A stretch of DNA of 15,094 nucleotides from positions 1 through 15,094 of the forward strand of contig JAEZKW010000125.1 in assembly GCA_023415375.1 (NCBI GenBank), given 5' to 3'. Positions 11,456 through 15,094 of this stretch are shown in pieces. The position numbers and the translations under genes are program-made. Each line of letters starts with the position of its first letter. Positions within the stretch are counted from its first letter, which is position 1. The notes beneath the pieces are model-generated. The model was not told the DNA's origin. It made no database searches and saw only the letters and a program-made list of their open reading frames with translations. The stretch is from Bacillota bacterium (lineage in GTDB: Bacteria; Bacillota; UBA4882; UBA8346).

Positions 11456-13804
11456 ATGATTAATAAATTTAAAATCGATGAATGGAAAATCATCGAGGAA
11501 GGATTTGACCCCAAGACCAATCGCTTTTCGGAAAGTATCTTTAGTCTGGGTAATGAACATATGGGACTTAGGGGGTTTTTTGAAGAAGGGTATTCCGGGG
11601 ACAGCTTAAAAGGAACCTATGTGGCCGGGGTTTATTATCCAGATAAGACCCGGGTCGGTTGGTGGAAAATTGGATATCCCGAGTCTTTCGCCAAAGTTCT
11701 TAATTCTACCAATTGGATTGGTGTCGATATTGAAATCGACGGAAAAAGGCTGGATTTGGCACAGGTCCGGATCAAAGATTTTCAACGTGAACTGGATATG
11801 CGGGAAGGTAAGTTAACCCGTTCTTTTACCTGGATCGAAGAAGATGGTAAAGAAACTGCTTTCGTATTTACGCGATTTTTAAGTATGGCAGAAAATGAAC
11901 TGGCTTGCATCCGGATTCAAATTCGTCCCTTGAATTACAACGGAGTCATCTCACTGATTCCCTATTTAGATGGTAATGTCGTTAATGAGGATGCCAATTA
12001 CGGGGAAAATTTTTGGGAAGAAATTACCCGGACAGTTGATTTTGAACAGGCGTTACTCGTAATGAAAACCAAGAAAAGCGACTTTTTGGTTGCAGCCGCT
12101 ACTGCGGCTAAAGTACTGGTAGATAGTACAGAAATAACTCCAGGCAAAGAGTTGTTTTCCTCAGAAAGAAAGTTGGGTTTCCGTTTTGATTTGAATGCCC
12201 AATACGGGCATGAAATCGAAATTCAAAAGTATGTGGCGGTTTGTACCTCCAGAGATTATGCTGAAACCAAACTGGTTGAAACCACACGCGAAAAACTCAG
12301 CCGGGCACTATTTAAGGGTTATTATGAACTTTTTCACGAACATTACCGGATGATGGAACAAAAGTGGCAGGAGAGCGATGTGATCATAGAAGGTGATCCC
12401 AAGGCCCAACAAGGCATCCGCTATAATATTTTTCAGCTCAACCAGACTTATACCGGAAAAGATCCTAGGCTCAATATTGGCCCCAAGGGATTTACCGGAG
12501 AGAAATACGGTGGAAGCACCTATTGGGATACGGAGGCTTTTTGTTTTCCATTTTATTTGTATACCAATGCCGAAGTCGCCAGAAATCTTCTATATTATCG
12601 GTATTTGCAACTGGATAAGGCCAAAGAGAATGCGGCCAAACTGGGCTTAAAGGGCGCTCTTTTCCCTATGGTGACCATGAATGGCCAAGAATGTCATAAT
12701 GAGTGGGAAATTACTTTTGAAGAGATTCACCGCAATGCAGCAATAGCCTATGCAATCTATAATTATACCCAGTATACCGGGGATCATAGTTATTTGTATC
12801 AGTATGGCATCGATGTTCTGGTTGAAATCAGTCGTTTCTGGGCCGATCGGGTCACTTATCAACCCCAAAAAGACAAGTATATGATCTTAGGAGTCACCGG
12901 GCCCAATGAATATGAGAACAATGTAAATAATAACTGGTACACCAACACCATGGCGGCTTGGACATTGGAATACACTTTAGACGCTTTGGCGGGGATGAAA
13001 CGAGTTGATTCGGGGCGCTTTGAGCAGGTGCTGGCGGAACTTGGTTTAACCCAGAACGAACAACAAAAATGGCAGGAAATCATCATCAAGATGTACCGCC
13101 CTTATGTGGCAGAACTTGGCATTTTTGAGCAAAATGATTTATATATGGATAAAGAGCAGCTTTTAGTGAAAGATATCCCTGCGCATGAACTGCCGCTCAA
13201 CAAACATTGGTCATGGGACCGGATTTTACGTTCCTGCTTTATTAAGCAGGCCGATGTCATCCAAGGGATATACTTTTTACCTGAACGCTTTGATCGCGAA
13301 TGCCAAAAACGAAACTTTGATTTTTACGAGCCCCGGACTTTGCATGAGTCTTCTTTATCGGCCAGTATTTATTCCATCGTTGCCAGCTGGATCGGATACC
13401 AGGAAAAAGTTTATCGCGATAAGGCCTATGAATTGTATTTGCGGACTGCCCGTCTTGATTTGGATAATTATAATGATGATACAGATGATGGCATCCATTT
13501 AACCAGTATGGCCGGCAGTTGGTCCTCGATTGTTCAGGGGTTTGCCGGAGCTACCGTTCGAAATGACCGCCTCCATTTGGCGCCATATACACCAGAACAA
13601 TGGCAAGGATATGCTTTCAAATTAACTTTTCGTTCCCGTAAATTGAAGATATATGTATCCAAAGATAAGGTTGAGATAGAGCAGTTGTACGGAGATCCAA
13701 TGCCAATATCAATCTATGAGCAGGAATACCTCTCAGAATCCGGGAGCGACATCATTGTGGAACAAAAATCCAATCGAGAGGACGCGCTTGCGCAAAGGTG
13801 CTAA
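11456..13804 (+). CDS. mapA: GH65 maltose phosphorylase (782 aa)
   Basis: An inverting GH65 phosphorylase of typical length. It converts maltose and phosphate to glucose and beta-glucose-1-phosphate in the cytoplasm, saving ATP. The N-terminal beta-sandwich begins WKIIEEGFDPKTNRFSESIF; the (alpha/alpha)6 barrel follows. The general acid is Glu485 in VTGPNEYENNVNNNWYTN, the block characteristic of maltose phosphorylases, whereas kojibiose and trehalose relatives usually have GPDEY. CHNEWEITFEEIHRN and HESSLSASIYS (from His630, phosphate site region) agree. I prefer the ATG at 11456 (GGAGG 6 nt upstream; family members start near here). An in-frame ATG at 11423, inside the leader repeat, would add MDLIIFHWRHF. 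Other alpha-glucobiose specificities (nigerose, kojibiose) are less likely but not excluded. It forms an operon with beta-phosphoglucomutase under an operator-controlled promoter. Confidence 0.9.
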   Translation: MINKFKIDEWKIIEEGFDPKTNRFSESIFSLGNEHMGLRGFFEEGYSGDSLKGTYVAGVYYPDKTRVGWWKIGYPESFAKVLNSTNWIGVDIEIDGKRLDLAQVRIKDFQRELDMREGKLTRSFTWIEEDGKETAFVFTRFLSMAENELACIRIQIRPLNYNGVISLIPYLDGNVVNEDANYGENFWEEITRTVDFEQALLVMKTKKSDFLVAAATAAKVLVDSTEITPGKELFSSERKLGFRFDLNAQYGHEIEIQKYVAVCTSRDYAETKLVETTREKLSRALFKGYYELFHEHYRMMEQKWQESDVIIEGDPKAQQGIRYNIFQLNQTYTGKDPRLNIGPKGFTGEKYGGSTYWDTEAFCFPFYLYTNAEVARNLLYYRYLQLDKAKENAAKLGLKGALFPMVTMNGQECHNEWEITFEEIHRNAAIAYAIYNYTQYTGDHSYLYQYGIDVLVEISRFWADRVTYQPQKDKYMILGVTGPNEYENNVNNNWYTNTMAAWTLEYTLDALAGMKRVDSGRFEQVLAELGLTQNEQQKWQEIIIKMYRPYVAELGIFEQNDLYMDKEQLLVKDIPAHELPLNKHWSWDRILRSCFIKQADVIQGIYFLPERFDRECQKRNFDFYEPRTLHESSLSASIYSIVASWIGYQEKVYRDKAYELYLRTARLDLDNYNDDTDDGIHLTSMAGSWSSIVQGFAGATVRNDRLHLAPYTPEQWQGYAFKLTFRSRKLKIYVSKDKVEIEQLYGDPMPISIYEQEYLSESGSDIIVEQKSNREDALAQRC

Positions 13805-13807
13805 TCA

Positions 13808-14458
13808 GTGGAATCGATAGTAGAAGCAGTCATTTTTGATCTGGATGGTGTCATTACCGATACCGCAAAATATCATTATTTAGCTTGGAAAAAAATTGCC
13901 GATGAACTCGAAATTTATTTTGACGAGCCGACTAATGAACGCCTAAAAGGCGTTGACAGGATGCGCTCCCTGGAGATCGTGTTAGAACGGTTTCAAAGGA
14001 AATTTTCCGATATAGAGAAACATCAGTGGGCCGATAAAAAGAATGAATACTATAAAGAGCTTATCAAGACAATGACTCCCAGGGAAATAGCCCCTGGAGC
14101 CAGAAAATTATTAGAAACCTTGAAAGAAAATGGTATTAAAATCGGGCTAGCCTCGGTTAGCAAAAACGCCGGAACCGTCATTGAGAAATTACAAATTGGA
14201 GACTTTTTCGACTATATGGCGGATGCAGCCAAGATCAAAAAGGGCAAGCCAGATCCGGAAATCTTTTTAACTGTAGCCGAAAACTTAAAAATCAAAGCTT
14301 CTCACTGCATCGGGGTTGAAGATGCAGTAGCCGGGATTGCCGCAATTAAGGCAGCAGGGATGTTTGCAGTAGGTATAGGGGATCCCGGGATTTTGAAGGA
14401 AGCCGATGAGGTCATACCCGGACTTGAGAAATTTAACCTTGGACGAATTAAAATTTAA
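13808..14458 (+). CDS. pgmB: Beta-phosphoglucomutase (216 aa)
   Basis: A HAD-superfamily mutase that converts beta-glucose-1-phosphate, the product of the upstream phosphorylase, to glucose-6-phosphate for glycolysis. Motif I is VIFDLDGVITDT, with nucleophile Asp11 and acid/base Asp13. The helical cap carries GVDRMRSLE (49-56), equivalent to the substrate-binding GVSRxxSL of the Lactococcus enzyme. Motif II is ASVSKNA (Ser116), motif III Lys147 in KKGKPDPEIF, and motif IV the metal-binding Glu171-Asp172 in GVEDAVAGI. Length is normal. The start is a GTG only 3 nt after the GH65 stop, with AAAGG about 9 nt upstream inside the GH65 end, so translation is probably coupled. GH65 and this gene make the classic maltose phosphorylase pair. 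Confidence 0.95.
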   Translation: MESIVEAVIFDLDGVITDTAKYHYLAWKKIADELEIYFDEPTNERLKGVDRMRSLEIVLERFQRKFSDIEKHQWADKKNEYYKELIKTMTPREIAPGARKLLETLKENGIKIGLASVSKNAGTVIEKLQIGDFFDYMADAAKIKKGKPDPEIFLTVAENLKIKASHCIGVEDAVAGIAAIKAAGMFAVGIGDPGILKEADEVIPGLEKFNLGRIKI

Positions 14459-14517
14459 GAAAAGCTCCTCATACTATATGGTATAAATAGTCTTGCATTA
14501 ACTTTACTAAACTGCTG

Positions 14518-14545
14518 AAGGCCTAGAAAATCTAGGGCCTTTACG
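14518..14545. terminator. Weak terminator-like hairpin after beta-phosphoglucomutase
   Basis: AAGGCCTAGA and TCTAGGGCCTT pair around a short A-rich loop (14518-14541) with one bulged G. Only TTT follows on the plus strand. It lies between converging genes and could serve both, but without a proper T tract its efficiency is doubtful. Confidence 0.5.
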
Positions 14546-14561
14546 TATTATCAAAATAATT

Positions 14562-15068
14562 TTAATTAAGGTTTTTTTCATCAACATGATCCCCAAAATT
14601 TTCTTTAATAGTTTTTGATTTAATTAAGAAAACATACCAAAAACTAAATAGAAATACATATGTTTGCGGAAACACTAAAGTTTTAATTATCATTTCTGGC
14701 ATGGTATAAAATTGATTTAATCTTGGCCCGAATGAATTTGGATCGTGTAATGTATAGTTAAAGTTGATTAAAATCGACAGCGTTAAAAAAATAAATCGGG
14801 CTATCAAGAAAAACTTGGCTATTTTTATTGCATATCGAGACATTTTATAAAAACTAAAAACGGTGAAAAATATAAACAATAAGTAACCAATGCCGAAACC
14901 TGTGTAGATTGTTCCTAAGAGAGGCATTGAAGCGAACGCTCTCCCGGTAAAAAAAATAAAAATGAAACCATATAGTGGCTCAATTAGTAACAGCATGGCT
15001 ATTAGGCATAAAATAAAACCGGTTACTTTATTTTCATCTTGGCCCTCAGTAAGTTTTAGCTGGTCCAT
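14562..15068 (-). CDS. DUF2569-like four-helix membrane protein (168 aa)
   Basis: An integral membrane protein with four predicted helices at residues about 15-40, 52-73, 83-103 and 127-149, and short charged ends. The layout and the ending FWYVFLIKSKTIKENFGDH resemble DUF2569 proteins, which end in a pattern like 'W-x-x-Y-x-x-x-S-K-R-V-K-x-T-F'; the resemblance is by eye and moderate. The family has no established function. The ATG at 15068 is supported by GGAG 8 nt upstream, so the gene appears complete. It converges on the maltose genes and shows no functional link to them; its upstream context is outside the window. Confidence 0.65.
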   Translation of the reverse strand: MDQLKLTEGQDENKVTGFILCLIAMLLLIEPLYGFIFIFFTGRAFASMPLLGTIYTGFGIGYLLFIFFTVFSFYKMSRYAIKIAKFFLIARFIFLTLSILINFNYTLHDPNSFGPRLNQFYTMPEMIIKTLVFPQTYVFLFSFWYVFLIKSKTIKENFGDHVDEKNLN

Positions 15069-15094
15069 TTGTATATCTCCATTTCACTTCACTA

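Noticed and set aside
12647..13089. Two open frames on the minus strand inside the GH65 gene
   Set aside because: They are shadows of a clearly coding plus-strand gene with intact motifs.

Overview
The window looks like a chromosomal segment of an endospore-forming Bacillota. The support is two Spo0E-type small proteins at the left end, strong AGGAGG-type ribosome sites, AT-rich intergenic DNA, and a Bacillota-style maltose-phosphorylase locus. Both extracytoplasmic binding proteins seem to have ordinary Sec signal peptides rather than a convincing lipobox cysteine. This would fit a diderm member of the phylum better than a classic monoderm, but it is only an inference.

Layout. (1) 1-782, minus strand: the start of a small glycine-rich membrane protein running off the left edge, then two diverged tandem Spo0E-like genes separated by a stray piece of an ABC solute-binding protein on the plus strand. 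(2) 783-1235: AT-rich non-coding DNA with two palindromes. (3) 1236-4197, plus strand: a Crp/Fnr-family regulator, a BMP/PnrA-type nucleoside-binding protein and a nucleoside hydrolase, which together suggest a nucleoside sensing or salvage unit. No transporter ATPase or permease lies beside the binding protein. (4) 4198-4814: non-coding, with a nested 21/63-bp tandem repeat and hairpins, one a likely terminator. (5) 11023 down to 4815, minus strand: LacI/MalR-type repressor, sugar-binding protein, a strong hairpin terminator, two permeases overlapping by ATGA, and a cytoplasmic GH13 alpha-amylase-family enzyme. (6) 11456-14458, plus strand, divergent: GH65 maltose phosphorylase and beta-phosphoglucomutase, 3 nt apart. 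(7) 14562-15068, minus strand: a DUF2569-like four-helix membrane protein.

Regions 5 and 6 read as one maltodextrin module. The ABC system (ATPase not in the window) imports maltose or maltodextrin, the GH13 enzyme trims it inside the cell, GH65 phosphorolyses maltose to glucose and beta-glucose-1-phosphate, and beta-phosphoglucomutase makes glucose-6-phosphate. Copies of a GCAAACGTTTGC-type operator lie in front of the GH65 gene (perfect, touching the -35 box) and the binding-protein gene (one mismatch), with a degenerate copy in front of the repressor gene. The repressor probably controls both arms and itself, although CcpA could use the same sites.

The most unusual structure is the GH65 leader. 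A 31-bp unit carrying a Shine-Dalgarno sequence and an ATG occurs three times in tandem just before the real ribosome site. The first two units encode closed 6- and 5-codon mini-ORFs and the third is open and in frame with GH65. I saw no CRISPR array, insertion sequence, tRNA or rRNA, and no clearly novel multi-gene system.
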